In this document: positions 25,087 through 34,894 of the stretch, piece by piece
How positions within the stretch are numbered: position 1 is the first letter of the stretch
How the letters are laid out: each line of letters begins with the position of its first letter
Assembly: GCA_030589895.1 (NCBI GenBank)
Contig: JAUUZQ010000012.1
Location: 1 to 52,408 of the forward strand
Source: Bacteroidales bacterium
GTDB lineage: Bacteria; Bacteroidota; Bacteroidia; Bacteroidales; GCA-2748055
Reading direction: 5' to 3'
DNA length: 52,408 nt
Notes under the pieces: model-generated
The model's database searches: none
Told to the model about the DNA's origin: nothing
Seen by the model: the letters and a program-made list of their open reading frames with translations, nothing else
Position numbers and translations under genes: made by a program

Positions 25087-27861
25087 ATGAAACACATCGC
25101 CAGGAATACTATAATTGCTTTTCTTCTACTGCTTTCTATTGCATTAGAAGCTCAGATTATTACTTCTGATCCGGCCATTCCTTTCTCCTCGCAAGCAGTA
25201 ACTATATATTTTGATGCCAGCCTTGGAACGACAGGTTTAAAAGACTTTACCGGTGATGTATACGCCCATACCGGCGTCATTACTAATTTAAGTAACGATG
25301 GCACCGACTGGAAATATGTTAAAACCAACTGGGGAGAGAATACCGCCGAAACAAAACTAAGCAGAATCTCCACAAATTTGTACTCACTTGAAATTACCCC
25401 GTCCATTAGAAATTATTATGGTGTAACTGAAGGGGAAACAATCACACATATGACATTTGTCTTTAGAAGCGATGCCGAATATAATGGATCCTACCTTGAA
25501 GGAAAAGATACAGGGGGAGCAGATATTTTTGCTGAAGTATTTGAAGAGGGCTTAAACGTGAGCATTGTCAATCCGGATAAAAATCAAATTACAAATGTAA
25601 ACACTGACATTGCCTTCAGTGCTTCATCATCAGAAGAAGCTTTACTTAGCCTGTTTCTAAATAACAACCTGGTTAAATCGCTTACTTCCACTACACTAAC
25701 ACATAATTTTAACTTCGATACGCCAGGCGATTACTGGCTAAAAATCATTGCTGTTGCCGCAGAAGAAGAAGTGGCTGATTCTGTTTTTGTTCATGTAATG
25801 ACAAATCAAATTCTGGATCCATTGCCGGAAGGATCGCAAGATGGAATAAACTATATTGATGACAATACTGTACGACTGGTGTTATATGCCCCGGGAAAAG
25901 AATCTGTATTTGTAATTGGAGATTTCAACAACTGGATTCCCCAGGCTGCCGCACGAATGTTTAAAGATAACAATCGTTTCTGGCTCAACATAAACGGTCT
26001 GAATCCGGGCGAAGAATATGCTTACCAATATCTGGTGGATGGTGAGCTCTACATTGCTGATCCATACACCGTAAAAGTTCTTGATCCATGGAACGACAAG
26101 TGGATCAGTTCAGCAACATACCCCGATTTGAAACCTTATCCCTCAGGATTAACATCCGGCATCGTAAGTGTTATACAACCCGGTCTGTCTCCATATGAAT
26201 GGAAAAGCACAAACTATACTCCTCCTGATAAAGAAAACCTGATTATATATGAGCTATTGGTAAGGGATTTTATTGCTGCCCATGATTGGCTTACCTTAAT
26301 TGACACGCTGGATTATTTTAGCACCTTGGGTATCAATGCTATTGAATTGTTACCTGTCAACGAATTTGAAGGAAATGAAAGCTGGGGATACAATCCCTCT
26401 TTTTACCTTGCTCCGGATAAATATTACGGTCCTGCCAATGACCTGAAAGCGTTTATTGATTCATGTCATTCACGTGATATAGCTGTGATTATTGACATTG
26501 CCATGAACCACTCATTCTCACAATCTCCATTGGTTCAACTATATTACAATGGTTCTACAGGAAAGGTAAGTTCAGATAATCCCTGGTATAATATAGATTC
26601 TCCAAACTCTGTATACTCATGGGGCTTCGATTTTGACCATGAAAGTAGTGCAACACAATATTTTGTCGATCGGGTAAATTCACACTGGCTGACAGAATTC
26701 AATGTGGATGGTTTCCGTTTCGATTTTACCAAAGGCTTTACAAATACACCTGGCGACGGAAGTGCATATGATGCATCCCGGATTGCAATATTAAAAAGAA
26801 TGGCTGATGAGATTTGGACAGTTAAACCTGATGCTTATGTTATCCTGGAACATTTTGCTCCAAACAACGAAGAAGAAGAATTGTCGAACCATGGAATGAT
26901 GGTCTGGGGAAACATCAATTATAACTACAACGAAGCCACAATGGCTTATCACGAAAATGGTAAATCTAATTTCAATTGGATATCCTATAAAAACAGGGGG
27001 TGGAGCGATCCGCATGTTGTTGGCTATATGGAAAGTCACGATGAGGAAAGGCTGATGTTTAAAAATCTGGCATTTGGCAACTCAGATGGTAATTACAATA
27101 TTACCAATCTAAATACAGCCCTGGAAAGGATGGAATTGGCCGGGGCCTTTTTCTTTACAATTCCAGGACCAAAAATGATCTGGCAATTCGGTGAATTAGG
27201 ATATGATTATAGCATCGATTTTAACGGAAGGGTTGGCAATAAACCCATTCGCTGGGACTATTACGATGTTGGAAAACGTCTCAAACTCTATCAAATTTAT
27301 TCCAGTCTGATACACCTCAAAACCTCAGAGCCGGCTTTTTCAAGCAACGATTTTATACTCAATGTCTCTTATGCCATAAAACGAATTGAACTTAATCATG
27401 CTGACATGGATGTGCGCATCATTGGTAACTTTGATGTCGTAGCGAATGAAATAGATCCAAATTTCAGTAAAACAGGACTTTGGTATGATTTTTTTACCGG
27501 CGACAGCATAAATGTTACAAATACCAATGACCTTATCTCGCTTTATCCGGGTGAATATCGAATCTATACCACTAAATATCTAAAAACACCTGAAATCACA
27601 GCAGCCATTGAAAATTACTCACTCTCTGAATCAAGTACAATTATTTATCCTGTTCCTTCAACGGAAATATTATATGTTTCAACAGTAAACAACACCAGAA
27701 GCATTACAGTCTTCGATCTGAATGGTCGAATGATGACACAATTCAATAGCCGGGGAACACAACACACCCTTAATATCTCGAAATTAAATAGCGGAGTTTA
27801 TTTTCTTCAGATTGAATTTGAAGAAATACAAGCTGAATATTTAAGGTTTTTGAAGGAATAA
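25087..27861 (+). CDS. Secreted GH13 alpha-amylase family enzyme with T9SS sorting domain
   Basis: This 924-residue multidomain enzyme has a signal peptide (1-23, ending LEAQ), an N-terminal beta-domain (about 25-240), a CBM48/E-set-like domain (about 255-350: VRLVLYAPGKESVFVIGDFNN) and the GH13 barrel from about 380. Catalytic residues are D546 (DGFRFDFTKG), E588 (YVILEHF) and D652 (YMESHDEER); conserved region I is IIDIAMNHSF. The last 75 residues are a T9SS type A sorting domain (IIYPVPSTEILYVST to SGVYFLQIEFEE). It should cut starch or related alpha-glucan outside the cell, feeding the SusCD system. It takes the place of the SusG lipoprotein amylase of Bacteroides. Exact bond specificity (amylase or pullulanase-like) is open. 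Confidence 0.9.
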   Translation: MKHIARNTIIAFLLLLSIALEAQIITSDPAIPFSSQAVTIYFDASLGTTGLKDFTGDVYAHTGVITNLSNDGTDWKYVKTNWGENTAETKLSRISTNLYSLEITPSIRNYYGVTEGETITHMTFVFRSDAEYNGSYLEGKDTGGADIFAEVFEEGLNVSIVNPDKNQITNVNTDIAFSASSSEEALLSLFLNNNLVKSLTSTTLTHNFNFDTPGDYWLKIIAVAAEEEVADSVFVHVMTNQILDPLPEGSQDGINYIDDNTVRLVLYAPGKESVFVIGDFNNWIPQAAARMFKDNNRFWLNINGLNPGEEYAYQYLVDGELYIADPYTVKVLDPWNDKWISSATYPDLKPYPSGLTSGIVSVIQPGLSPYEWKSTNYTPPDKENLIIYELLVRDFIAAHDWLTLIDTLDYFSTLGINAIELLPVNEFEGNESWGYNPSFYLAPDKYYGPANDLKAFIDSCHSRDIAVIIDIAMNHSFSQSPLVQLYYNGSTGKVSSDNPWYNIDSPNSVYSWGFDFDHESSATQYFVDRVNSHWLTEFNVDGFRFDFTKGFTNTPGDGSAYDASRIAILKRMADEIWTVKPDAYVILEHFAPNNEEEELSNHGMMVWGNINYNYNEATMAYHENGKSNFNWISYKNRGWSDPHVVGYMESHDEERLMFKNLAFGNSDGNYNITNLNTALERMELAGAFFFTIPGPKMIWQFGELGYDYSIDFNGRVGNKPIRWDYYDVGKRLKLYQIYSSLIHLKTSEPAFSSNDFILNVSYAIKRIELNHADMDVRIIGNFDVVANEIDPNFSKTGLWYDFFTGDSINVTNTNDLISLYPGEYRIYTTKYLKTPEITAAIENYSLSESSTIIYPVPSTEILYVSTVNNTRSITVFDLNGRMMTQFNSRGTQHTLNISKLNSGVYFLQIEFEEIQAEYLRFLKE

Positions 27862-27929
27862 TTATTTAAAAACCCTTTTTTCTCCAAAGCCTCAAATTGT
27901 CAATCCCTCAACAGTTCACCTTTATTTCC

Positions 27930-27960
27930 TTGCAAATTAACTCACACTCGTATATCTTTG
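27930..27960 (+). promoter_or_regulatory. Bacteroidetes-type promoter of ileS
   Basis: TTG (27930-27932) is followed by 20 nt and TATCTTTG (27953-27960), matching the TTG/TAnnTTTG consensus. The -7 box lies 83 nt before the ileS ATG. No T-box leader or other tRNA-sensing structure is recognisable in between. Confidence 0.58.
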
Positions 27961-28043
27961 TCCGTTTCATTGAAACTGAAGTTATTAATATATTAATTAC
28001 ATGCAATTAGCATGCCTGACAAAGGTGTAAAAGGATAGAGTGA

Positions 28044-31000
28044 ATGGCTAAGAAATTTCCAGAATACAAGAAGTTTAATCTTTCAGATATCAACAAGGAG
28101 ATAAATGATCTATGGAAAAAGGATAAGACCTTTGAAAGAAGTCTGAGTTCAAGAGAGGAAAAGCCTTCTTTTGTATTTTATGAAGGACCTCCGTCTGCCA
28201 ATGGTATACCGGGTATTCATCATGTAATGGCACGGACTATAAAAGATGCTTTCTGTCGATATAAGACCCAGGCTGGATTTCATGTAAAAAGAAAAGCCGG
28301 TTGGGATACCCATGGTCTTCCTGTTGAATTGGGCGTTGAAAAATCGCTGAATATCACCAAAGAAGATGTCGGTAAAAAGATCTCTATTGAAGAGTACAAT
28401 AAGGCTTGTCGTACCGATGTAATGAAATATACCGATCAGTGGGAAAATCTTACCGAACAGATGGGGTATTGGATTGATATGTCTGATCCGTATGTAACTT
28501 ACGATAACAAATACATTGAAACCCTGTGGTACCTGCTGAAAGAGATGATGAAAAAAAATCTTCTTTATAAAGGATATACCATTCAACCTTATTCTCCTGC
28601 GGCCGGAACCGGACTTAGCACACATGAACTTAATCAGCCCGGGTGCTACCGCGATGTAAAAGATACCACTTGCGTTGCCCAGTTTAACATAACACGGGAT
28701 GAGAAATCGGAATTTCTTTTTAAGGATACAGACACCAATGTATATATTCTTGCATGGACAACCACCCCCTGGACACTGCCCTCCAATACTGCACTTTCCA
28801 TTGGGAAAAACATAAAATATTCCCGCATAAAAACATATAATCAGTACACAGGCGAAATGATCACTGTTGTATTGGCAAGCGACCTGGTGAATAATTACTT
28901 CCCGGAAAAAAACAGTGAGCTTCCTTTTGAAGAATATGAAGCTGGAGGAAAACTAATCCCCTTTAAAATACTGAATACATTCAAAGGAAAAGAAATGCTT
29001 GGGGCCTCTTATGAGCCATTACTCGACTGGGTAAGCCCCGAGGGCAAAGCATTTAAAGTAATCGCCGGCGATTTTGTAAGCACCGAAGAAGGAACAGGGG
29101 TGGTACACACATCTCCAACATTTGGTGCTGACGACTACCGTGTTGCAATGCAAAATGGAATTGCATCATTGACAGTTCTGGACAAAGAGGATGTTGTTCA
29201 GCCCCTGGTTGATAAAAAAGGCCGCTTCTTCCCTATTGATGAGCTAAATGCTGATTTCGTTTCAAAATATGTCAACACAGACAGCTATGGCGAATTTGCC
29301 GGAAAATATGTGAAAAACGAATACGATAGCACAAAAGCAGAGGGTGATACAACAACAGATATCGATATTGTTGTATTCCTCAAACAGAACAACAAGGCCT
29401 TTCGTATTGAGAAACATGTCCATAATTATCCGCATTGCTGGAGAACAGATAAGCCAATTCTATATTATCCTCTTGATTCCTGGTTTATTAAATCGACAGC
29501 CATGAAAGACAGGATGATTGAACTTAATCATACCATCAACTGGAAACCTGCAGTAACAGGAACCGGAAGATTTGGAAAGTGGTTGGAAAACCTTGTAGAC
29601 TGGAACCTTTCTCGTTCCCGTTACTGGGGAACTCCGCTTCCTATCTGGGTAACTGAGGACCGAAAAGAACAGATCTGCATCGGCTCCGTCGCCGAGTTAA
29701 AGGCAGAAATTGAAAAGTCTGTAAATGCCGGTTTTATGAAGGAGAATCCATTACAAGACTTTGTGGAAGGTGACTTTTCTAAAGAAAATTATGAAAAATT
29801 CGACCTTCACCGTCCATTTGTTGACAAGATCATCCTTTGCAGCGACTCTGGTCAGAAGATGGTTCGGGAGCTTGACCTTATCGATGTATGGTTCGATTCG
29901 GGAGCCATGCCTTATGCGCAACTTCACTATCCTTTTGAGCATAAAGATGACTTTGATCAGTACTTCCCGGCTCACTTTATCGCCGAAGGAGTTGACCAGA
30001 CGCGCGGTTGGTTCTTCACGCTACATGCCATCTCTACCATGCTCTTCGATTCTGTAGCTTTCAAAAACATCATCTCAAATGGTTTGGTGCTGGATAAGAA
30101 AGGAAACAAAATGTCGAAACGACTGGGAAATGCCGTTGATCCGTTCATAACAATTGATGAATATGGTTCCGATCCGCTGCGTTGGTATATGATTACCAAT
30201 GCACAACCATGGGACAATATTAAATTTGATATTTCAGGTGTCGATGAAGTAAAAAGGAAATTCTTCGGAACCCTATATAATACCTACTCATTTTTTACAT
30301 TATATGCCAATGTAGACGGTTTCAGGTACGAAAAAGAGGAGGTTCCGGTAAACGAGCGTCCTGAAATCGATCAATGGATCATCTCTTTGCTTAACTCATT
30401 GGTGAAAAATGTGAGGAAGCAATATGACAATTATGAGCCAACCCGCGCAGCACGATTGATACAGGAGTTCGTGCTCGAATATCTCAGTAACTGGTATGTT
30501 CGTCTGAACAGAAAACGTTTCTGGGGAGGAGCATTCGATACCGATAAACTCGCTGCTTATCAAACACTCTACACTTGTCTTGAAACAGTTGCAAGGCTTG
30601 CTGCACCGGTTGCTCCGTTCTATATGGAAAAGCTGTTTCGCGATCTCACATCAGTTACTGGAAAATACGATGAAGCCTCTGTACACCTGGTTGATTTTCC
30701 CGGTTTTGATGAGGCGTTAATCAATGAAACCCTGGAAGAGCGAATGGATATAGCACAGCGAATTACATCAATGATTCTTGGTCTCAGAAGAAAAGTAAGC
30801 ATAAAAGTTCGTCAACCTCTGAACAAAATCATGGTCCCTGTATTGGAAAAGGGGTTTCAGCTTAAACTGGATGCTGTTAAGTCTTTGGTTTTAAATGAAG
30901 TGAATGTAAAAGAGATTGAATACATCTTCGAAACAGAAGGTATACTGGTGAAAAAAATCAAACCTGATTTTAAAGTCCTGGGGCCAAAATATGGTAAATA

Positions 31001-31478
31001 TATGAAGCTGATTTCTGCTGCAGTGGCTCAGATAGACCAGGCTGGTATCAGTCAGTTTGAAAAAAAGAGGAAATTTACTATTATGGCTGGCGATAAAGAG
31101 ATTGTATTAGATCTGGATGATGTCGAAATCGCTTCTGAAGATATTCCGGGATGGCTTGTTACCAATGACGGGGATATTACTGTAGCGCTGGATATAACAA
31201 TCACACCAGATCTTCGTTCTGAAGGTATTGCAAGAGAACTGGTGAACAGGATTCAGAATATCAGAAAGGAGAGCGACTTCGATGTAACCGATAAAGTTGA
31301 TGTTATTATTGAAAAGCACCCTGTAATTGTTGATGCCGTTGAAAAATTTGGAGATTATATCAGCACACAAACCCTGGCTGAAGAAATCAGGATTCAAGAT
31401 GAGTTAACAAATAACGGAAGTAAAAAGATTGATATTAATGAAGAAATTAAGGTGAATATCAAAGTAACAAGAAAATAG
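28044..31478 (+). CDS. ileS: Isoleucyl-tRNA synthetase
   Basis: This class I synthetase charges tRNA-Ile. At 1144 residues it is the long form common in Bacteroidetes. The HIGH-type motif is GIHH (57-60, in GIPGIHHVMAR), and KMSKR is at 689-693. The WTTTPWTLPSN segment of the editing domain and the WFDSGAMPYAQ and HFIAEGVDQTRGWFF blocks are present. The C-terminus (FKVLGPKYGKYMK, then a domain ending near IDINEEIKVNIKV) follows the pattern of this form and lacks the CxxC zinc end of E. coli IleS. The dksA-like and lspA genes follow, an order I know from other Bacteroidetes. Confidence 0.97.
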   Translation: MAKKFPEYKKFNLSDINKEINDLWKKDKTFERSLSSREEKPSFVFYEGPPSANGIPGIHHVMARTIKDAFCRYKTQAGFHVKRKAGWDTHGLPVELGVEKSLNITKEDVGKKISIEEYNKACRTDVMKYTDQWENLTEQMGYWIDMSDPYVTYDNKYIETLWYLLKEMMKKNLLYKGYTIQPYSPAAGTGLSTHELNQPGCYRDVKDTTCVAQFNITRDEKSEFLFKDTDTNVYILAWTTTPWTLPSNTALSIGKNIKYSRIKTYNQYTGEMITVVLASDLVNNYFPEKNSELPFEEYEAGGKLIPFKILNTFKGKEMLGASYEPLLDWVSPEGKAFKVIAGDFVSTEEGTGVVHTSPTFGADDYRVAMQNGIASLTVLDKEDVVQPLVDKKGRFFPIDELNADFVSKYVNTDSYGEFAGKYVKNEYDSTKAEGDTTTDIDIVVFLKQNNKAFRIEKHVHNYPHCWRTDKPILYYPLDSWFIKSTAMKDRMIELNHTINWKPAVTGTGRFGKWLENLVDWNLSRSRYWGTPLPIWVTEDRKEQICIGSVAELKAEIEKSVNAGFMKENPLQDFVEGDFSKENYEKFDLHRPFVDKIILCSDSGQKMVRELDLIDVWFDSGAMPYAQLHYPFEHKDDFDQYFPAHFIAEGVDQTRGWFFTLHAISTMLFDSVAFKNIISNGLVLDKKGNKMSKRLGNAVDPFITIDEYGSDPLRWYMITNAQPWDNIKFDISGVDEVKRKFFGTLYNTYSFFTLYANVDGFRYEKEEVPVNERPEIDQWIISLLNSLVKNVRKQYDNYEPTRAARLIQEFVLEYLSNWYVRLNRKRFWGGAFDTDKLAAYQTLYTCLETVARLAAPVAPFYMEKLFRDLTSVTGKYDEASVHLVDFPGFDEALINETLEERMDIAQRITSMILGLRRKVSIKVRQPLNKIMVPVLEKGFQLKLDAVKSLVLNEVNVKEIEYIFETEGILVKKIKPDFKVLGPKYGKYMKLISAAVAQIDQAGISQFEKKRKFTIMAGDKEIVLDLDDVEIASEDIPGWLVTNDGDITVALDITITPDLRSEGIARELVNRIQNIRKESDFDVTDKVDVIIEKHPVIVDAVEKFGDYISTQTLAEEIRIQDELTNNGSKKIDINEEIKVNIKVTRK

Positions 31479-31553
31479 ACTTGTTGTACATCATAAAACG
31501 TATATTAACAACAAATAATTTACTATATTTAAGCACATTAAAATTAAAACACC

Positions 31554-31928
31554 ATGGCTGAGAAAACAAGATATAACGACGAGGAGCTCATGGAATTCAA
31601 AGAGTTAATTCTGAAGAAGCTTGATAAAGCAAGGGAAGATTATGAGCTATTGAAATCGACCATTACGCAAAGCGAAAGTAACGATACTCAAGATACCTCT
31701 CCCACTTTTAAAGTTCTTGAAGAGGGAGCTGCTACACTCTCGAAAGAAGAGGCTGGCAGGCTGGCTCAACGACAACATAAGTTTATACAACACCTGCAGG
31801 GTGCGCTCATCAGAATTGAGAACAAAACTTATGGTATTTGCCGTGAAACCGGAAAGCTCATCTCCAAGGAACGTCTGAAGATTGTGCCTCATGCTACATT
31901 GAGCATAGAAGCCAAGTCGAAACAATAA
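31554..31928 (+). CDS. TraR/DksA-family protein with degenerate zinc finger
   Basis: This 124-residue protein has an N-terminal coiled-coil-like region (LILKKLDKAREDYELLKST) and a C-terminal DksA/TraR-like segment (IENKTYGICRETGKLISKER, VPHATLSIEAK). DksA proteins bind RNA polymerase through the secondary channel with help from ppGpp. Only one Cys (GICRETG) of the usual four zinc ligands is present, a pattern I associate with Bacteroidetes members, so zinc binding is doubtful. It lies 75 nt after ileS and 94 nt before lspA. Its role in transcription control is inferred from family membership only. Confidence 0.85.
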   Translation: MAEKTRYNDEELMEFKELILKKLDKAREDYELLKSTITQSESNDTQDTSPTFKVLEEGAATLSKEEAGRLAQRQHKFIQHLQGALIRIENKTYGICRETGKLISKERLKIVPHATLSIEAKSKQ

Positions 31929-32022
31929 TTGTTCGGCAACAACAGAATAATTTCAAATTGTTAAGTATTAATAATTTTGTAACATTGTGGGAATAAGCGC
32001 TATTACAGCCTTCTAAATATAT

Positions 32023-32679
32023 ATGTCCTCCACGCTAAAATCCATACTCATTATTCTTATTATCCTGATCATTGATCAGATAGTAAAAATTATTGTGAAG
32101 ACAAATATGTCTCTATACGAACAAAACCCGGTTTTTGGAAACTGGTTCATCATTCATTTCGTAGAAAACAAAGGCATGGCTTTTGGTCTGAACCTGCCCG
32201 GTGATTATGGAAAAATGATTCTAAGTCTTTTTCGCTTAGTGGCTATTGGAGCTATTGGATTTTATCTCAGGCATCTGATTAAATTAAAAGCACACCAGGG
32301 ATTGTTAATCACCCTTTCTTTGATCATGGCCGGAGCAATCGGCAATATGATCGATTCAGCATTTTATGGGCTAATCTTTAATGAAAGTACGCCATACCAA
32401 GCGGCAACAATGTTCCCTGAGGGAGGTGGATATGGCACATTCCTCAATGGAAAAGTTGTCGATATGTTCTATTTTCCTCTGATTAGCGGGGTTTATCCTG
32501 AATGGATCCCTCGTGTTGGAGGTCAATCGTTTGTCTTTTTTCGTCCTGTGTTTAATATCGCAGATGCCAGCATTTCAGTTGCTGTGGTAATTCTATTGAT
32601 CTTTCAAAAAAGGTTTTTTAAGCATCTTGATGAAATAAAAAAGGGCGGAGAATCTATCACCTCAAACGAAGAGGCCTAA
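32023..32679 (+). CDS. lspA: Lipoprotein signal peptidase (signal peptidase II)
   Basis: This inner-membrane aspartyl protease removes signal peptides from diacylated prolipoproteins. The catalytic aspartates are D111 (GNMIDSAF) and D181 (FNIADASIS). The VENKGMAFG motif (47-55) and four hydrophobic segments are present. At 218 residues it is longer than the E. coli enzyme (164) because of an insert between the two Asp motifs (about 115-175), usual in Bacteroidetes. The lipoproteins coded in this window are its expected substrates. The 3' end overlaps the convergent DUF502 gene by 4 nt. Confidence 0.95.
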   Translation: MSSTLKSILIILIILIIDQIVKIIVKTNMSLYEQNPVFGNWFIIHFVENKGMAFGLNLPGDYGKMILSLFRLVAIGAIGFYLRHLIKLKAHQGLLITLSLIMAGAIGNMIDSAFYGLIFNESTPYQAATMFPEGGGYGTFLNGKVVDMFYFPLISGVYPEWIPRVGGQSFVFFRPVFNIADASISVAVVILLIFQKRFFKHLDEIKKGGESITSNEEA

Positions 32680-33296
32680 TCTTTTCCTCCCTTCATCGAC
32701 TGAAAAACCTCCGCTGATCCTGCTCCACAGCTGATAATCGATTTCATCCCCGCATCCACATTAGCATTCGTTTTTTTAACTTTTTCTGCAGGAACATGGT
32801 AGATATTCCCTGATGTTGGATTCGGTCCTGTTGGTACAAACACCGTTATAATCTCACCCTGATCATCTGTAATAAAACCGGTCATCAATGTGCCCGAATT
32901 GAACAGGTCAACCAGCACAACTTCACTGAAAAAGGAGCGGTTTTTTCCAAAAAATTGCTTAACAGTTTCACTGGCAAGCTTATACCCGGGAATCTTCATC
33001 AGATACTTTTGCTCCAGTACATTGTTAAGAAATCTTCCCCAGCTGGTTTTAATAATCAATCCAATCAGGAAGAAAAGAAAAAATATAGCAACCAATGCTA
33101 AAAGGTAGAGTCCAAGTTTATAGAGCTGCGATTCAGTATTTACCAATCCCACTAATGGTCCAAGGTATTTCTCTACTATGCCAATAATCCAGCGAAACAG
33201 TATCACGACAAGTGATAAAGGCAACAGGGCAACCAATCCTCCAATAAATGTCGTTCTGAAAAAATTCTTAAGTCGCTTAAACAGATTAAATTTCAT
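32676..33296 (-). CDS. DUF502-family membrane protein
   Basis: This 206-residue protein has two N-terminal transmembrane helices (about 15-38 and 62-85), followed by a soluble domain with DUF502 features: IPGYKLASETVKQF, GTLMTGFITDDQGEIITVFV, PTGPNPTSGNIYHVP. The family is widespread in bacteria; no biochemical role can be read from the sequence. Its stop overlaps the lspA stop region (4 nt, convergent). A -7-like TATATTTG (33342-33335, minus strand) lies upstream without a clear -33. Confidence 0.85.
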   Translation of the reverse strand: MKFNLFKRLKNFFRTTFIGGLVALLPLSLVVILFRWIIGIVEKYLGPLVGLVNTESQLYKLGLYLLALVAIFFLFFLIGLIIKTSWGRFLNNVLEQKYLMKIPGYKLASETVKQFFGKNRSFFSEVVLVDLFNSGTLMTGFITDDQGEIITVFVPTGPNPTSGNIYHVPAEKVKKTNANVDAGMKSIISCGAGSAEVFQSMKGGKD

Positions 33297-33451
33297 GATC
33301 TATAATTTATATAATTTTTCTTCTTTCAAGAATACAAATATAAGACATATTGAAAGTTAAATCTAAATGGTAGAATTGAATTCGGTGTATTTTCGGTAAA
33401 TGATTTTTGTACCTTCACCAAAACAATCAATTATAAACAGATGAAACGAAC

Positions 33452-34231
33452 ATGAAAAAGATAATACTCATTCTTTTGGCAATTACAAGTATCACTCAGT
33501 TAAGCGCACAACAGAACCTTACATTTGTAGGACACCGGGGTGCTTCATATCTCGCTCCTGAAAATACATTGGCATCCATTAATTTAGCCTGGGAATTGGG
33601 TGTCGTTGCTGTAGAATGTGATATAATGCTTAGCAAAGATAATCAAGTGATCATTTTTCATGATAAAAAGGGAAAACGGCTTACCGGTCAGGATTTTGTT
33701 GTTAAAGAAATTGAATACGATGCGATAAAAGACTATCCAATTGAATTGAGAGAAAGCAATCTTGAAAAGTATGCCGGGCAGACAATTCCCCTCTTGAGTG
33801 ATTTTCTACAAACAATTCCCGATGAACATACCCTGGTTATAGAGATAAAAACAGGGGTTGAAATCTTGCCCCATATGGAGAAAGTTATTAATGAATACTG
33901 GAAAACGGGAAACATTGCATTTATTGCTTTTGATTATGAAACGATTATTGCTACAAAAAAAATCTATCCTGATATCCCCTGTTATTACCTGTCTGCATTT
34001 GGTTTTGATATTAAAAAAAGATTTAATGAGATAGTCGAAAGTGATCTTGACGGCGTGAATCTGCGTCATAAGATCATCAATAAGAAATTGGTTGAAAGAT
34101 TTAATGAGGCAGATAAGGGAGTGTGGTGCTGGACAGTTAATGATCCTGAGGATGCAAAAAAGATGATGAATTATGGGGTAACTGCCATTACTACAGATCG
34201 CCCAAAGTGGTTGATGGAGGCGACAAAATAA
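33452..34231 (+). CDS. Secreted glycerophosphodiester phosphodiesterase
   Basis: This 259-residue GDPD-family TIM-barrel enzyme hydrolyses glycerophosphodiesters to glycerol 3-phosphate and an alcohol. The signal peptide (1-20, ending QLSAQ) places it in the periplasm or outside. Catalytic and metal residues are H28-R29 (VGHRGAS), E37 (APENT), E55 and D57 (VECDIML) and H70-D71 (IIFHDKKG). The C-terminal WTVNDPEDAKKMMNYGV and ITTDRP are also typical. It stands alone, converging on the TetR gene with a gap of 16 nt. The likely role is phospholipid head-group scavenging. Confidence 0.93.
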   Translation: MKKIILILLAITSITQLSAQQNLTFVGHRGASYLAPENTLASINLAWELGVVAVECDIMLSKDNQVIIFHDKKGKRLTGQDFVVKEIEYDAIKDYPIELRESNLEKYAGQTIPLLSDFLQTIPDEHTLVIEIKTGVEILPHMEKVINEYWKTGNIAFIAFDYETIIATKKIYPDIPCYYLSAFGFDIKKRFNEIVESDLDGVNLRHKIINKKLVERFNEADKGVWCWTVNDPEDAKKMMNYGVTAITTDRPKWLMEATK

Positions 34232-34247
34232 AGAAGAGACCGTGAGC

Positions 34248-34835
34248 TTACCTTTTTATAAGTCCGTAGAAAATTACCTGCATCAGACCGTCTAATAATT
34301 CCTCTTTTTCTGCCCTGGTGTATTTATTAAGAAATAGTGGGAGTTCCAGTCCTTTCAGCATGGTAGTAATGGCAATAGAGCCTATTCGGGAATCGTTGAT
34401 CTTGAAAGCTCCCTCTTTAATTCCTGTATCAAGAATATCACAAACCGTCTGATATTCCTGTTCCTCAAATTTCTTCCGTACATCTTCCACAAAACGCATC
34501 TGATCCAGCGAATCTTCCTTTAGTGCTGCATAAAAATTAGATACTGTTTTTACATGGTAAAGACGGAACATGATGTAAGCTTTTAACCGCCCCATTGGAT
34601 CATTTCCGGCCTGGATAACTTTTTCCAGTGCAGACCTCAGCTCGTCTGCCTCCTTTTCAACAACCGCTTCAAAAATCTCCTCCTTACTTTTAAAATAGTA
34701 ATAGATTGAACTCTTCCCCTTTCCTGCACCATGGGCAATATTTTCCATAGTGGTTTTTTTGAAACCCTGTCTGGTAAATGTCTTACGGGCTACACTCACT
34801 ATTTCAGCCCTTACATGATCTTTTACAACTACCAT
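34248..34835 (-). CDS. TetR-family transcriptional regulator
   Basis: The N-terminal helix-turn-helix (KTFTRQGFKKTTMENIAHGA, GKGKSSIYYYFKSKEEIF) is followed by a helical ligand domain without recognisable ligand residues. I start at ATG 34835 (195 residues). The frame stays open to a TTG at 34886, which would add 17 residues ahead of the DNA-binding domain with no ribosome site. It lies downstream of rnr in the same direction and probably shares its transcript. A perfect inverted repeat upstream of rnr (37122-37139) is a possible binding site. The effector is unknown. Confidence 0.87.
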   Translation of the reverse strand: MVVVKDHVRAEIVSVARKTFTRQGFKKTTMENIAHGAGKGKSSIYYYFKSKEEIFEAVVEKEADELRSALEKVIQAGNDPMGRLKAYIMFRLYHVKTVSNFYAALKEDSLDQMRFVEDVRKKFEEQEYQTVCDILDTGIKEGAFKINDSRIGSIAITTMLKGLELPLFLNKYTRAEKEELLDGLMQVIFYGLIKR

Positions 34836-34894
34836 GGCTTTATAGTTAATATCTGAATAAATCTGATCTAAGGATCGGTGAGCCAAAAAATAGC

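Noticed and set aside
25152..25406. Minus-strand frame near the amylase start
   Set aside because: It is an antisense shadow of the N-terminal beta-domain of the GH13 gene with no supporting signals.
27961..28043. Leader of ileS considered as a T-box riboswitch
   Set aside because: No stem I or T-box sequence and no terminator is seen in this short leader, and T-boxes are not usual in this phylum.
28149..28625. Minus-strand 158-residue open frame inside ileS
   Set aside because: It overlaps the conserved catalytic region of ileS, has no protein-like motif pattern and no signals for its own expression.
34836..34886. Longer TetR form starting at TTG 34886
   Set aside because: The start is a rare codon without a ribosome site, and the extra 17 residues precede a normal TetR N-terminus beginning at ATG 34835.
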